16,700 nucleotides of DNA from Deltaproteobacteria bacterium (GCA_023381945.1 JAMCQY010000357.1:1-16700); one strand, 5' to 3'; counted from the first letter of the stretch, positions 1 to 8,166 are shown. The notes: generated from the letters alone by a model not told the origin. Program-made: numbers and translations.

Positions 1-11
1 ACGGTCATCAT
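1..11 (-). CDS. cas2: Cas2, first codons only (cut by the window edge)
   Basis: Two consecutive ATG codons on the minus strand (starting at 11 and at 8) follow the cas1 stop codon by 15 bases, with a GGGG stretch about ten bases before the first ATG. Cas2 directly follows cas1 in type I-C operons and would be the small ribonuclease-fold dimer of the Cas1-Cas2 spacer integration complex. Only about three codons are inside the window, so identity rests on position alone. Confidence 0.45.
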
Positions 12-26
12 ATTCCCAGTACCCCT

Positions 27-1058
27 TTACCCATGTAGAAAAGGAGGATAGGCAACCAAGTCCCCTCGCAGGTGGCGGGCTAATAAACGGGCCTGGACAT
101 GGGGCGCCAACCCCAAAGGCATCCGTTGTTGCACCACTGGATGGAAGACTTCCTCCTGCTTGCGCTCCTGGTAAGCCACCAGTACGGTCTTGCGCCCTTT
201 TTCATTTAACAGCACTGCGCCCCCGGTCCGCCGGTCAAAATCCTGATCAGTGATCTGGCGACGATTGATTAGAGTTAACACCAGCCGATCGGCCAGGACC
301 GGTCTGAACTCCTCCATGAGGTCGAGGCCCAGGGAAGGGCGCCCCGGCCGCAGGGCGTGGAGAAATCCCATCTGCGGGTCAAGTCCCACCCCCTGAGCCC
401 CGGCCACGCAATCGCTGAGCAGCAGGGCATAAAGAAAGGAGAGCAGGGCATTGGTAGGATCCAGGGGCGGCCGGCGTGTTCGGCCGGAAATGGCAAAGGT
501 GGCCCGATCGGCCAGGACCATGTGGCTGAAAGTGGCGAAGTAATGACGGCCGGCGTCCCCTTCCAGACCCCGGAGGGTATCCAGATCGGCGGCCGCCGGC
601 AACTGGAGAAGAATCTCGGCCAATAGGCGGGCCGTGTGGTGCAAGGCTTCCTGGTCTTCAGGAGTTTCGGTATCCCGGGCGCTGCGCAAGACGGCCTGGC
701 GCTGGTTTTGCAGTTTCCCTCCCACCAGATTCCTGGCCAGTTCCAGGTTCTTGCCAGGTTGCCCCAAACACTCATGCTGGGCCCGGCGCAGCAGAACATT
801 GCCGGAGACCGGACCTTCAAAACGGCCCAGGTACCGGCCCGAGCGGCCCAGCCAGATGACCCCCCGGCCATCCCGGGCGCACCGGGCCAGCAGGGCCGGT
901 GAGGCCATCACCTCTCCAAACAATACCAGCCCGCCCAGATGGTGCAGCGGCACCTGAAGCCGCAGTTCGCCCTCGAGTTCCACCTTCAGGGTCTCATGGT
1001 CCAGGTGCAGGTAAGCTCCCGGGGTCTGGACGTAAAGAGTGTTCAGCAGGATTTTCAT
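27..1058 (-). CDS. cas1: CRISPR-associated endonuclease/integrase Cas1 (type I-C)
   Basis: Cas1 is the catalytic subunit of the Cas1-Cas2 complex that inserts new spacers at the leader end of a CRISPR array. The 343-aa length fits type I-C Cas1. The N-terminal beta-domain starts MKILLNTLYV. The likely metal ligands are E166 (in GLEGDAGRHYF), H234 (in MGFLHALRPGR) and D246 (in LGLDLMEEFRP), the usual Cas1 Glu-His-Asp triad, with the typical basic and Arg-rich surroundings. The start codon overlaps the cas4 stop by four bases (ATGA), so the two genes are probably translationally coupled. cas2 follows after 15 bases. Nothing appears broken. Confidence 0.97.
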   Translation of the reverse strand: MKILLNTLYVQTPGAYLHLDHETLKVELEGELRLQVPLHHLGGLVLFGEVMASPALLARCARDGRGVIWLGRSGRYLGRFEGPVSGNVLLRRAQHECLGQPGKNLELARNLVGGKLQNQRQAVLRSARDTETPEDQEALHHTARLLAEILLQLPAAADLDTLRGLEGDAGRHYFATFSHMVLADRATFAISGRTRRPPLDPTNALLSFLYALLLSDCVAGAQGVGLDPQMGFLHALRPGRPSLGLDLMEEFRPVLADRLVLTLINRRQITDQDFDRRTGGAVLLNEKGRKTVLVAYQERKQEEVFHPVVQQRMPLGLAPHVQARLLARHLRGDLVAYPPFLHG

Positions 1059-1711
1059 GGCTCATTCTCCACCCGGAACAAGGCGGCTTGCAGGCGTTTA
1101 ATACGCCGAGAGTCCGCCACCACCGCCGGCAAGCAGGAGACATTCAAAGAGCATTGCCGGCAGCGTTTATCGTTAGGGGCTGCCGGCAGGGTTTCACTAT
1201 TCAGGGCGAGACGCAAAGCCGCAACTACTTTTTTAAGACGGCAGCGCAGGGCTTCGTCGCACTCCACTTCCCGGCGGCGTTGGGATGAGGCGTGAAAAAT
1301 GGCGCCCCGGGGCACTATTTGCCCGGTCATCTCCTCCAGGCAGACGGCTTGGGCACAGACCTGCAAGTCATCGTGCTCCCGAGGCCGTCGCGGGCCATGT
1401 TTATAATCCACCGGGTACGGGGCTGCGCCGTGGAATTCCACCACATCGGCCTTGCCCACCAGTCCCCAGCGCCGGGACCACAGGGGTAGGCTGCGCTCCA
1501 CCCTGATAGTCCCAGAGATTTCTTCGCCGGGCTCATCCACGGTTTCATGCACGAAGCGCCCTCTCAGGGTGTACAGGTTCTCATCCCAGACTTGCTCCAG
1601 GTGGATCAGGGCCGCCTGACGGGGACAGTAGCTATAGTGCTGGACCGCGGAAATCGGAATCAGGTCCTGGTCGTCCCAGTAATCTTCGGGTTCGTCTGGG
1701 CCGTCAATCAT
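1055..1711 (-). CDS. cas4: CRISPR-associated exonuclease Cas4 (RecB-like, Fe-S)
   Basis: Cas4 trims prespacers and helps select those with a correct PAM, working with Cas1-Cas2. The 218-aa protein has the expected layout. C29 lies in the SYCPRQ motif near the N-terminus, and a C-terminal cluster holds C184, C187 and C193; together these four cysteines would hold a 4Fe-4S cluster. RecB-family nuclease motifs are present: GKAD with D89, and VDYK with D102 and K104, followed by a Gln-rich QVCAQ motif. The gene starts two bases after the cas7 stop and overlaps cas1 by four bases, so it belongs to the same transcript. Confidence 0.96.
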   Translation of the reverse strand: MIDGPDEPEDYWDDQDLIPISAVQHYSYCPRQAALIHLEQVWDENLYTLRGRFVHETVDEPGEEISGTIRVERSLPLWSRRWGLVGKADVVEFHGAAPYPVDYKHGPRRPREHDDLQVCAQAVCLEEMTGQIVPRGAIFHASSQRRREVECDEALRCRLKKVVAALRLALNSETLPAAPNDKRCRQCSLNVSCLPAVVADSRRIKRLQAALFRVENEP

Positions 1712-1713
1712 GG

Positions 1714-2628
1714 TCAGCCCTCCAGCACTGTAAAGGTGATCCCTTCCGGCACGGTTGGGGGGGCCGGCAGAGATACTTCGTAGTCCTGGAATTTTCTGGG
1801 AGATGCCACTCCAGCTTTACGCTGCACTTGGATGAGGTCGAAGAGTTTGTGGGCCGGGGCCTTGCCCAGTTTGTTGTCATGGGAGAAGACATAAAGCCCC
1901 CGGCAGGCCATCTGGCCGCGGCTAGCGGAACGGTCCAGATCCCACATTTGGGTGAGGGCTTGCCAGAATAAAATCAGGTCCTCCTGAGTGAAACCCGTCT
2001 GTTCGCCAAAGTGGGGGTTGAAGAAGCCGTAGCCCAAGTAAAGCCCGTAGGGGACGATGGCCTTGCGGCCCATTTCAGTGGTCTTGCCGCCTTCCGTGCC
2101 TTTTTCCGTTTCCACGAACTCAGCGTCTTCCTTCAGGGTGATGGCTACCCGGGTAATGCTCAGATCCAGGGGAACGATGGCGTCCACTGAGCGGGCAAAG
2201 GTGAGTTGCACCGGCCCCCTTACCTGCCCACAATTTACTTTAGTGGTCATCACGGCGCCGAAGGTGCGGATGTCATAGAAATTACGACACATCCAGGCCC
2301 GAGTCTGGTCAATTACCTCTCGCTTCTCCTTGGTGCCCTTAGATTTAATCCCCAAGTCGGTATAAGCCCGTTCATGCATTTCGTTTAAGGCGATGCCCTT
2401 ATTTTGCACATAGATTTTAAAGCTGGACTCGGTCCCTCGAGTGGCATCCACCCAATCCCGGACTTTCCGCTTCAGACAGACATCGGTTACCAGCCCTTGC
2501 ATCGTCTCCGGGTCTACCCGGGGAAGGTTGCCGGCATCAGGATCGCCGTTGGGGTTGCCGTCTTTGACCTCAAAGATCAGAACAAAATCATGACGCCGTT
2601 GGGGATCGGTATAAATGGCAGATTCCAT
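1714..2628 (-). CDS. cas7: Cas7 (Csd2), crRNA-binding backbone subunit of the type I-C Cascade
   Basis: Several copies of Cas7 line the crRNA spacer and form the backbone of the interference complex. The 304-aa protein opens with a hydrophobic strand (FVLIFEVKDGNPNGDPDAGN) that matches the typical Csd2/Csh2 start of the Cas7 fold, and the usual GNPNGDPD loop is visible. A good Shine-Dalgarno (AAAGGAG) lies upstream of the ATG, 15 bases after the cas8c stop. cas4 follows two bases after its own stop. The length is normal and no disruption is seen. Confidence 0.96.
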   Translation of the reverse strand: MESAIYTDPQRRHDFVLIFEVKDGNPNGDPDAGNLPRVDPETMQGLVTDVCLKRKVRDWVDATRGTESSFKIYVQNKGIALNEMHERAYTDLGIKSKGTKEKREVIDQTRAWMCRNFYDIRTFGAVMTTKVNCGQVRGPVQLTFARSVDAIVPLDLSITRVAITLKEDAEFVETEKGTEGGKTTEMGRKAIVPYGLYLGYGFFNPHFGEQTGFTQEDLILFWQALTQMWDLDRSASRGQMACRGLYVFSHDNKLGKAPAHKLFDLIQVQRKAGVASPRKFQDYEVSLPAPPTVPEGITFTVLEG

Positions 2629-2643
2629 GGGTAATCTCCTTTC

Positions 2644-3057
2644 TTATGCCTGGTCGTCCGTCTTGTTATCGGGTTCTTCCAACGACAACTCCTTATTTGC
2701 CTTGGCCTGGCTCCGGTCCCAGGCGCGCTGATGGTAATAGCCCAAGCTGAACCAGCCCTGGTCCAGCAGTTGCAAAACCACCGGGAAGCCGGCCAGTTTT
2801 TCCATGACGGCCTCGAGGCGGCTTTGCAGAGCGAAGTAGGCGCCTGGTTTTTCTTTGCGGAGCTTGCCCAGGTGGGCCTGGGCTCCTTTGAGCAGGCGGG
2901 GAAAGACCCAGGCCGGGGCCGTGGATGCGGTGCCATAAAACCTGTCGATGAGCGTGGCTTTGGGGCTCACCGCCAGCATCTGAATCCTTTCCAGGACCGC
3001 CAATATTCGGCCGCAGAGATAAGCTGTGCTAAGGTTTTCTTCGTCTAATCCCACCAT
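2644..3057 (-). CDS. cas11c: Cas11c, small subunit from an internal start within cas8c
   Basis: An in-frame ATG at codon 440 of cas8c is preceded, six bases upstream, by a full Shine-Dalgarno AAAGGAGG. That signal is stronger than several of the operon's primary starts and has no other evident reason to be inside a coding sequence. Translation from it gives a 137-aa helical protein equal to the Cas8c C-terminus. Type I-C systems, for example in Desulfovibrio, are known to make Cas11 by internal initiation in cas8c. The small subunit lines the Cascade belly and contacts the DNA strands. The start is seen directly; expression is inferred. Confidence 0.85.
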   Translation of the reverse strand: MVGLDEENLSTAYLCGRILAVLERIQMLAVSPKATLIDRFYGTASTAPAWVFPRLLKGAQAHLGKLRKEKPGAYFALQSRLEAVMEKLAGFPVVLQLLDQGWFSLGYYHQRAWDRSQAKANKELSLEEPDNKTDDQA

Positions 3058-4374
3058 GGTATCCTCCTTTAAATTATTTTCCTGGGAGAGCAGTACCATT
3101 TTGATCAGGGCGGCCCGGGGCCGGGTGATCTGCTGCTCCGCCCGGTTTCTTTTCAGGGCTTGAAAGAGCAGCCAGGAAGGCAAGGGGCCTCCCTGGAGGG
3201 CGACCTTCATGAGAATACGAGGCGCGTTGGGCGGCAGATCCCGGCGGACATCCCGAACCAGGCCGGCGCACAAGGGAAACAAGCCATAGGGCGCGCCCAC
3301 AGCGTCGCCCCAAGAATCCACCAAGCTTTGCAGAGCGAACCAGCCGGCCAGATGATTCTTGACTTCGCCCACCGAGGTTTCCAACCAATCCCGGACCACT
3401 ACCCGGGCGCCGCTGGCGGACAAGGCGGTAGCATAGAAGGTTTCGGCGTCCAAAGCATCGTAGAGCTTTCCCCGGGGAGCAGACTGCAACAGTTTTTTTA
3501 CCTCTTCCGGCTGCGGCTGGGAGAAGAGAGAGGCGATGTTGAATTCCGTTTCCCGACGGGTCCAGAAGAGGTAGACCAAAGGACCGAGATTGAGGCGGGA
3601 ATCTTCTTTTTCCAGTAAGGCATTATAGGCCTTGGCGGAACGTTCGGCACAATCTCGGCACACCGGGGCAATGAGTGATGCTTTTAGGCCATATGATTCA
3701 AAGGCATCCTTATTGGCGGAGACTAAAGTCATGCCAGAGGACTGGCCGCCGGCAATTACCTTGAACTTGATGGGAAATCGCTCCGTAGGAACGCAACCGG
3801 TGCCACAGGCCAGACATTGGCCAGAGGGAGTATTGATGTCGGGGGATGGTTCTCCGTCTTGGAGCCGAGCCCAATAGGAGCGAATTTCTGGGAGGTCAAT
3901 GGGTAACACACCGTCCACTTGAAAGGTAAGGTTCATGCCCGCGTCAAAATCCTGTGGTAAGGTCAAGGTTTGAAGGTCCACGGAGGTTAAAAATCGAAGA
4001 ATCGCCATCACTTGAGAATTTTGCGTAGAGACGGCGCAGTCTTGAATCTCATCTTTAAACGCCTTAAAGCGGTCCGAAACATCTTGAACATATTTAGGCT
4101 TTTGCTTGGCCTTTTCAGGGTCTCGTGCTATCCCCAGGACATATTCGCCATTTCCCACCAGAAGGCTGGCCTTAATATTGACCGACTTCATTACCGCAGG
4201 AGCCAAGAACGCCTTGCCCCGGTCATTCTTCTTGCCGCTACTGGTGGTTATAAAGCCAAGAAAGTTCCCTTGGATGTCAAGATTGATGAACCAGCGGATG
4301 TCGGTTTTGTTGTAGCCGAGGGGGGCTAAGTCATCCAGGCGCTGGGAATATTCGCAGAGCTTTTGCAGGAGCAT
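2644..4374 (-). CDS. cas8c: Cas8c (Csd1), large subunit of the type I-C Cascade
   Basis: Cas8c recognises the PAM and starts R-loop formation in the type I-C complex. The 576-aa length is normal for Csd1. Paired cysteine motifs, CxxC at 187-190 and CxxC at 239-242, probably bind zinc as in other Csd1 proteins. The C-terminal third is helical and carries a separate internal translation start (see the cas11c entry). The start has a Shine-Dalgarno (GGGAGG) and follows the cas5c stop by 12 bases. In type I-C the large subunit and the small subunit come from this one gene. Confidence 0.96.
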   Translation of the reverse strand: MLLQKLCEYSQRLDDLAPLGYNKTDIRWFINLDIQGNFLGFITTSSGKKNDRGKAFLAPAVMKSVNIKASLLVGNGEYVLGIARDPEKAKQKPKYVQDVSDRFKAFKDEIQDCAVSTQNSQVMAILRFLTSVDLQTLTLPQDFDAGMNLTFQVDGVLPIDLPEIRSYWARLQDGEPSPDINTPSGQCLACGTGCVPTERFPIKFKVIAGGQSSGMTLVSANKDAFESYGLKASLIAPVCRDCAERSAKAYNALLEKEDSRLNLGPLVYLFWTRRETEFNIASLFSQPQPEEVKKLLQSAPRGKLYDALDAETFYATALSASGARVVVRDWLETSVGEVKNHLAGWFALQSLVDSWGDAVGAPYGLFPLCAGLVRDVRRDLPPNAPRILMKVALQGGPLPSWLLFQALKRNRAEQQITRPRAALIKMVLLSQENNLKEDTMVGLDEENLSTAYLCGRILAVLERIQMLAVSPKATLIDRFYGTASTAPAWVFPRLLKGAQAHLGKLRKEKPGAYFALQSRLEAVMEKLAGFPVVLQLLDQGWFSLGYYHQRAWDRSQAKANKELSLEEPDNKTDDQA

Positions 4375-4386
4375 AAGCTCACCTCC

Positions 4387-5043
4387 CTAAAAAGGTAAAT
4401 GGGGAATTTGGAGAACTCCCGCCTCAATCCTGGCCTGAAAAAATTTGGGTTCGCCGCGGATGCCTCTGCCATCCATGTCCTGTTCATATTCCAAATCCAA
4501 GAGCATCAGGCCCAAATCGATATCCAGGGGTAAGGGCTGGTCATTGGCTTCTATTTCCCCAAATCGGGCCGCGAATTCCCGGCAACCCAGATATGGGCTG
4601 TGATAGCACTGTCCCCGAGCCACCCGGCGGCGGAACTGGTCGCGGTATTTGGCAGGGTCCGCATCGGCATGGGGTTTAAGCATCTGATCCGCTTTGATGA
4701 CATAAGCAACCTCTCGCAAAGCCAGGGTGTGGCGCTGAGCCCGGTTGTCTTCATCGTCAGCAAAATAGCCTCCTCCTTTCTTTCGCCAGGTCTCCGCTGA
4801 TCGCTGAGAGGCAATGTGGTTGACCTCATTGCGCAAGATGGAGAAGTAGCGGATCGGCTTCAAAACCTGGATTTCCCGCACCAGCCACGTGAATTCCGGC
4901 TTCCAGAAGATAGCCTCCAGAATGCCCCGGGCTGCGGCCGGGGTCATGACCGGGTAGGAGACCCTCTCCACCTTCATTTCGGGGCGGGTGAAGCAGGCCC
5001 AGTCTCCCCAGACTCTCACTTCCAGCGACCTGCCATGATTCAT
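4387..5043 (-). CDS. cas5c: Cas5c (Cas5d), crRNA-processing endoribonuclease and Cascade subunit
   Basis: In type I-C, which lacks Cas6, Cas5c cleaves the CRISPR precursor RNA in the repeat and stays bound to the 5' handle. The 218-aa protein shows the Cas5 N-terminal signature (FTRPEMKVERVSYPVMTP, then AARGILEAIFWKP) in the first ferredoxin-like half. A basic KYRDQFRRRV segment and the GCREF motif follow in the second half. A strong Shine-Dalgarno (AAGGAGG) lies six bases before the ATG, and cas3 ends 49 bases upstream. The catalytic Tyr/Lys/His set of the family was not assigned to specific residues here. Confidence 0.95.
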   Translation of the reverse strand: MNHGRSLEVRVWGDWACFTRPEMKVERVSYPVMTPAAARGILEAIFWKPEFTWLVREIQVLKPIRYFSILRNEVNHIASQRSAETWRKKGGGYFADDEDNRAQRHTLALREVAYVIKADQMLKPHADADPAKYRDQFRRRVARGQCYHSPYLGCREFAARFGEIEANDQPLPLDIDLGLMLLDLEYEQDMDGRGIRGEPKFFQARIEAGVLQIPHLPF

Positions 5044-5092
5044 GTGTACCTCCTTGCCCAGAACAGATGATTAGTAGCACAGAAAGCCAAAT

Positions 5093-7252
5093 CTAAATCA
5101 CCAGCAAATCAGGATCGATGGCCTGATCCTGAATGCCTTTCACCTCATGGTAGTTCCCTATCCACTCCCACAATCCCAAGGGTAGCTCCCGCACCAATCC
5201 ACGCCGCTTATATCCCTCCAACAGGCGGCCGTGAACGTTGACCAGGTAGGGTTGGAGGCGGCGCAGCAGCAAGCGGGCTTCGCCCCCCAACGCAATTCCC
5301 GGACTCGTGAGGCGAGCCAGGAGAGTGGCCGCCGGCGACCCCGTCCGGGGATAAGTAACCACCAAAGGCACGGTGTCATCGGCTATAAGCCGGAACCTGG
5401 CCGCCACTTCGGGGAAATCCAGGCGGTCCCGCAAGTCGTTGATCTTATGGATATCTGTGGGTACCGCCTTATATAACTGGCGGAAATATTCCTCAAAAAT
5501 AACTGGGGAGTGGAGGTCTGACTTTGGGCGTTTTAGCATCGCTGCCGCGATATCGCTACCGGCTCGGTATTCTCCAGGAGGAAGCCTTCCATCCGCTGGC
5601 TGAAAAATGACCGCCCTGCCCTCGGCCAACCTGCCTTCCCGGTTGCAGCGCCCGGCGGCCTGGACGATGCGGTCCAAAGGACCCATGGACCTGAAGACCA
5701 CTGGAAAATCCAGGTCAACTCCCGCCTCCACCACCTGAGTAGCAACCACCCGGCAAGGTGAAGGCTTATTGGGATCAAGGCGTTTCTTGATCTCGGCGAT
5801 TACCTCCCGCCGATGTGCCATGCACAGCAAGGTTGAGAGGTGCAGGGACTCCGGGTCATTAAGGGCTTCCAGTAAAACCAACGCATCTTTTTTGGTATTC
5901 ACCACTGCCAGACACTGGGGGACATCGGCCATTTCTTGGGCAACCCTCTTCCAGGACCAGGGCTCGGGAGGCAGTTCATAAGTCACCCGCTTCAGCTCTT
6001 GAAAATAGCGCTCAGGATTTGGAACGATTTCTTTGACGGGCCCCCGCAATCCTTTCAAATAGGGGGATTGCGGGTCTGCCAGGGCCGGCTGGGTGGCAGT
6101 GCACAGGACCACGCTCGCGCCATAATGGTCAACCAGTTGCTGCAACACTTCCAGGACGGGAGCGAGCAACCCGGCAGGCAGGGTCTGAACCTCGTCCAGG
6201 ATGACAACGCTATTCACCAAGTTGTGTAACTTACGGCAGGCTGAAGGCCGATTGGCAAATAGGCTTTCAAAGAGCTGTACGGTGGTGGTGACGACAATAG
6301 GGGCGTCCCAGTTCTCTGCGGCCAACTTGGCCCATTGCTGAAAGCCAAATTCATCTTCTCGGTCCGATGGATACACCGCACTATGGTGTTCTAGGACATT
6401 TTCAGGTCTGAAGATGTCCCGGTAGACCTGGGCTGTCTGGTCAATGATGCTGGTGTAGGGGATCGCCACGATGACCCGTTCCTTTTGGTAATTAACTGCG
6501 TGTTGCAGGGCAAAAGCCATTCCAGATCGGGTTTTACCGCCCCCGGTGGGCACCGTAAGACGAAAGAATCCCGGCTTCCATTCGGCTGCCTTAAGGCATT
6601 CTCGATAGATTTCATGGCGGAGAAGGTTGATCTTGCTCCGCTCTTCATTATTGAACTGGGCCTGGTCGCGCCGCAAGGATTCGGCCAGGGTTGATAGCTC
6701 ATACGGTTGTTGCCTTAATTCGGTCTGGATTGGGTTGAAGTGGGTTTCAGTGTCTAAGAAATCGGCATCCACCAGGGTGGAAAACAGAATTCTCAGAAAG
6801 AATTCTGTTTGCTTGCCGGAGGTTAGAGACGGCGGGGATAAAGGCGCCGGTAAGGACATCTGTTCAGACGCTTTTGTTAAAACCTGTTGAACCACCTGGT
6901 CTTGAGACATTTTATGCAGACGCCCTTTTAAATCCACAGGAGACGACAGGCCGCCGTGATGCCCTGCCAAGACGAAACCCAGATAATCCCAATAGCGGTT
7001 CATTGCCAATACCGCCCCAGCGCTACTATGGTCCGGCCCTCTAATCCTCCTTTCCGGGTGCTCCTGGCAATGTTCCAGATACTCCTGGAAAGCCGAATTA
7101 AACTTCCCTACATCATGAAGCAGCCCAACCAGATAACCCCATGAAGCAGCCTGAAATTTGCTCGCAAACTTAGCTGCTTTTTGGGCCACAGATTTAAGAT
7201 GCCGAGTAAGTAAATGCTTTTCTCCAAGGGCATTTTCGGAATGGGCATACAT
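5093..7252 (-). CDS. cas3: Cas3 helicase-nuclease with N-terminal HD domain
   Basis: Cas3 is recruited to Cascade R-loops and unwinds and degrades target DNA. From the chosen start (719 aa), the HD nuclease domain shows H46-D47 in LLHDVGK, H75 in PDHSSAGA, and H98-H99 in AGHHGG. The SF2 helicase follows: Walker A PTGGGKT at 235-241, DEVQ at 353-356 (a DEAH-box variant), TAT at 385-387, then the VVEAGVDLDFP and QAAGRCNREG motifs. The ATG at 7252 is preferred because AGGGA lies seven bases upstream. An in-frame ATG at 7282 would add ten residues but has no Shine-Dalgarno. This is the first gene of the operon; no convincing promoter was found before it. Confidence 0.96.
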   Translation of the reverse strand: MYAHSENALGEKHLLTRHLKSVAQKAAKFASKFQAASWGYLVGLLHDVGKFNSAFQEYLEHCQEHPERRIRGPDHSSAGAVLAMNRYWDYLGFVLAGHHGGLSSPVDLKGRLHKMSQDQVVQQVLTKASEQMSLPAPLSPPSLTSGKQTEFFLRILFSTLVDADFLDTETHFNPIQTELRQQPYELSTLAESLRRDQAQFNNEERSKINLLRHEIYRECLKAAEWKPGFFRLTVPTGGGKTRSGMAFALQHAVNYQKERVIVAIPYTSIIDQTAQVYRDIFRPENVLEHHSAVYPSDREDEFGFQQWAKLAAENWDAPIVVTTTVQLFESLFANRPSACRKLHNLVNSVVILDEVQTLPAGLLAPVLEVLQQLVDHYGASVVLCTATQPALADPQSPYLKGLRGPVKEIVPNPERYFQELKRVTYELPPEPWSWKRVAQEMADVPQCLAVVNTKKDALVLLEALNDPESLHLSTLLCMAHRREVIAEIKKRLDPNKPSPCRVVATQVVEAGVDLDFPVVFRSMGPLDRIVQAAGRCNREGRLAEGRAVIFQPADGRLPPGEYRAGSDIAAAMLKRPKSDLHSPVIFEEYFRQLYKAVPTDIHKINDLRDRLDFPEVAARFRLIADDTVPLVVTYPRTGSPAATLLARLTSPGIALGGEARLLLRRLQPYLVNVHGRLLEGYKRRGLVRELPLGLWEWIGNYHEVKGIQDQAIDPDLLVI

Positions 7253-7358
7253 AAAGTTATCCCTTAAGATTTTACGGTTCATGGCAAACTAGAGCGACTT
7301 TGTCATACTGAATGAACATTTGCAAGAAGAAGCATGGTGGCCATTGGTCCCGAAGCCT

Positions 7359-7661
7359 TTAGAAGCGCTCCTGTTCCAATCGGCACGTGGTGTACATGCG
7401 GGGAACGATCTCATCGCAGGTGAATTTCAAACCTTCCTCCCCTAGCCTGGTTAAGAACCGCTCCAGTTCCTCAGGGGTCAAAGTAAAGTTGAGAAACAAC
7501 TCCTCACCGGGCACTCTATGCTCCATCGTAATATCCACCGGCCCAGATTCTCCAATTCCCTTGCCCTGGTCGATCCAGAACCTCCTCCAGACCCTCAACA
7601 AGAACCTGATGTCCGACAAAGTGATGATACCAAACTCCAATCTGCACTTGCGGGGTTTCAT
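7359..7661 (-). CDS. Hypothetical 101-aa protein upstream of cas3
   Basis: I do not recognise this protein. The ATG at 7661 is chosen because GAGGAG lies seven to eight bases upstream; an in-frame ATG at 7709 lacks such a site. The product is 101 aa and has no signal peptide or membrane segment. The N-terminal third is basic (MKPRKCR, then LLRVWRRFW). The C-terminal part looks alpha/beta, with a short acidic helix (TPEELERFLTRLGEEG) and single cysteines near the end. It lies on the same strand as cas3, with its stop 106 bases before the cas3 start, so it could be co-transcribed with the cas genes. A cas-linked accessory or regulator role is possible but unsupported by any motif. Confidence 0.7.
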   Translation of the reverse strand: MKPRKCRLEFGIITLSDIRFLLRVWRRFWIDQGKGIGESGPVDITMEHRVPGEELFLNFTLTPEELERFLTRLGEEGLKFTCDEIVPRMYTTCRLEQERF

Positions 7662-7775
7662 CGTAACAACTCCTCTCTTTTGGAATTTTACAATCATAGC
7701 CAAGCCCATTATGGGAGCACTTCCCTGCCCGGAAAGGGGTATGACAGGGGTATTTGAGGTAAGCTGAGGTAGATA

Positions 7776-7788
7776 AGGTCTTTGACCT
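7776..7788. promoter_or_regulatory. Perfect 13-bp dyad, AGGTC-TTT-GACCT
   Basis: A perfect inverted repeat with 5-bp arms and a 3-bp centre lies about 115 bp upstream of the 101-aa gene start (minus strand). It could be an operator half-site pair. No matching promoter was identified and a dyad this short can occur by chance. Confidence 0.25.
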
Positions 7789-7850
7789 AACTGATTGATG
7801 AAACTAAAAAAGCCAGTGATTTCCCGTCTCTGCCGTCTTCAGATTAATGG

Positions 7851-7896
7851 GCTGTTAACCACTTGGTCGGGGGTTCGAGTCCCTCCCCGGGAGCCA
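7851..7896 (+). tRNA. 3' half of tRNA-Asn (GTT), incomplete
   Basis: The anticodon loop CTGTTAA (7852-7858, GTT at 7854-7856) is followed by a 5-nt variable loop. A sound T arm follows (stem 7869-7873 with 7881-7885, loop TTCGAGT), then the 3' acceptor strand and an encoded CCA at 7894-7896. The 5' acceptor, D arm and anticodon 5' stem are not recognisable upstream. At most a TCCCG near 7822 resembles the expected acceptor start, and the anticodon stem pairs only at two positions. This is therefore a fragment, not a working tRNA. Such 3' halves are the usual trace of integration at a tRNA gene. Confidence 0.75.
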
Positions 7897-8166
7897 GATC
7901 TCACAAAGGCCGTCTTTCTCAGGAGAGAGGGCCTTTTCCTTTTGGCAGGCTAGATTGGTAACTGCCAGTAAATCAAAGGGTTTTCGGTAGCCGGGGGTGA
8001 GCCTGCCATCCTTCCAAGAGGAGTTCGAGAGTACAAAATTGAGCAAACGGCGCTTTTCGGGCATATCCTGCTTTTCGTAAAGAATTACAGCATGTTGTGC
8101 CAGTTCGAGAAGGCGGGTGCCCTCTTCCAGGTAGGCGGTGTTGGCATTTTGGCGCTTGAATACTAA
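7855..8166 (-). pseudogene. C-terminal remnant of a serine site-specific recombinase
   Basis: An open minus-strand frame from 8166 to a stop at 7855 encodes about 103 residues with no start of its own. It contains AYLEEGTRLLELAQHAV, EKRRLLNFVLSNSSWKDG and YRKPFDLLAVTN, the characteristic C-terminal end of large serine recombinases (resolvase/invertase family). The catalytic serine domain and the zinc-ribbon/recombinase domains are missing, so nothing catalytic remains. The last residues (WLPGRDSNPRPSG) are the antisense reading of the tRNA-Asn 3' half, as in many elements whose recombinase gene abuts a tRNA attachment site. It is best read as the scar of a lost or decayed integrative element. 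Confidence 0.8.
7905..7940 (+). terminator. Hairpin with T-rich tail after the tRNA-Asn fragment
   Basis: AAAGGCC (7905-7911) pairs with GGCCTTT (7930-7936), with an inner TCTC/GAGA stem and a following TTTTCCTTTT. It has the form of a factor-independent terminator reading rightward out of the tRNA fragment, and lies within the recombinase remnant's C-terminal codons. Confidence 0.5.

Noticed and set aside
1..7700. A CRISPR array inside the window
   Set aside because: No regularly spaced direct repeats were seen next to the cas genes. The operon runs leftward to cas2, so the array is expected beyond position 1.
7820..7896. A complete tRNA-Asn gene
   Set aside because: The D arm and most of the 5' acceptor strand are absent and the anticodon stem does not pair, so only the 3' half is supported.
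7855..8064. Small protein ending in GRDSNPRPSG as a stand-alone gene
   Set aside because: That ending is the well-known antisense reading of a tRNA 3' end, and the rest is the C-terminus of a serine recombinase whose frame extends upstream without a start.
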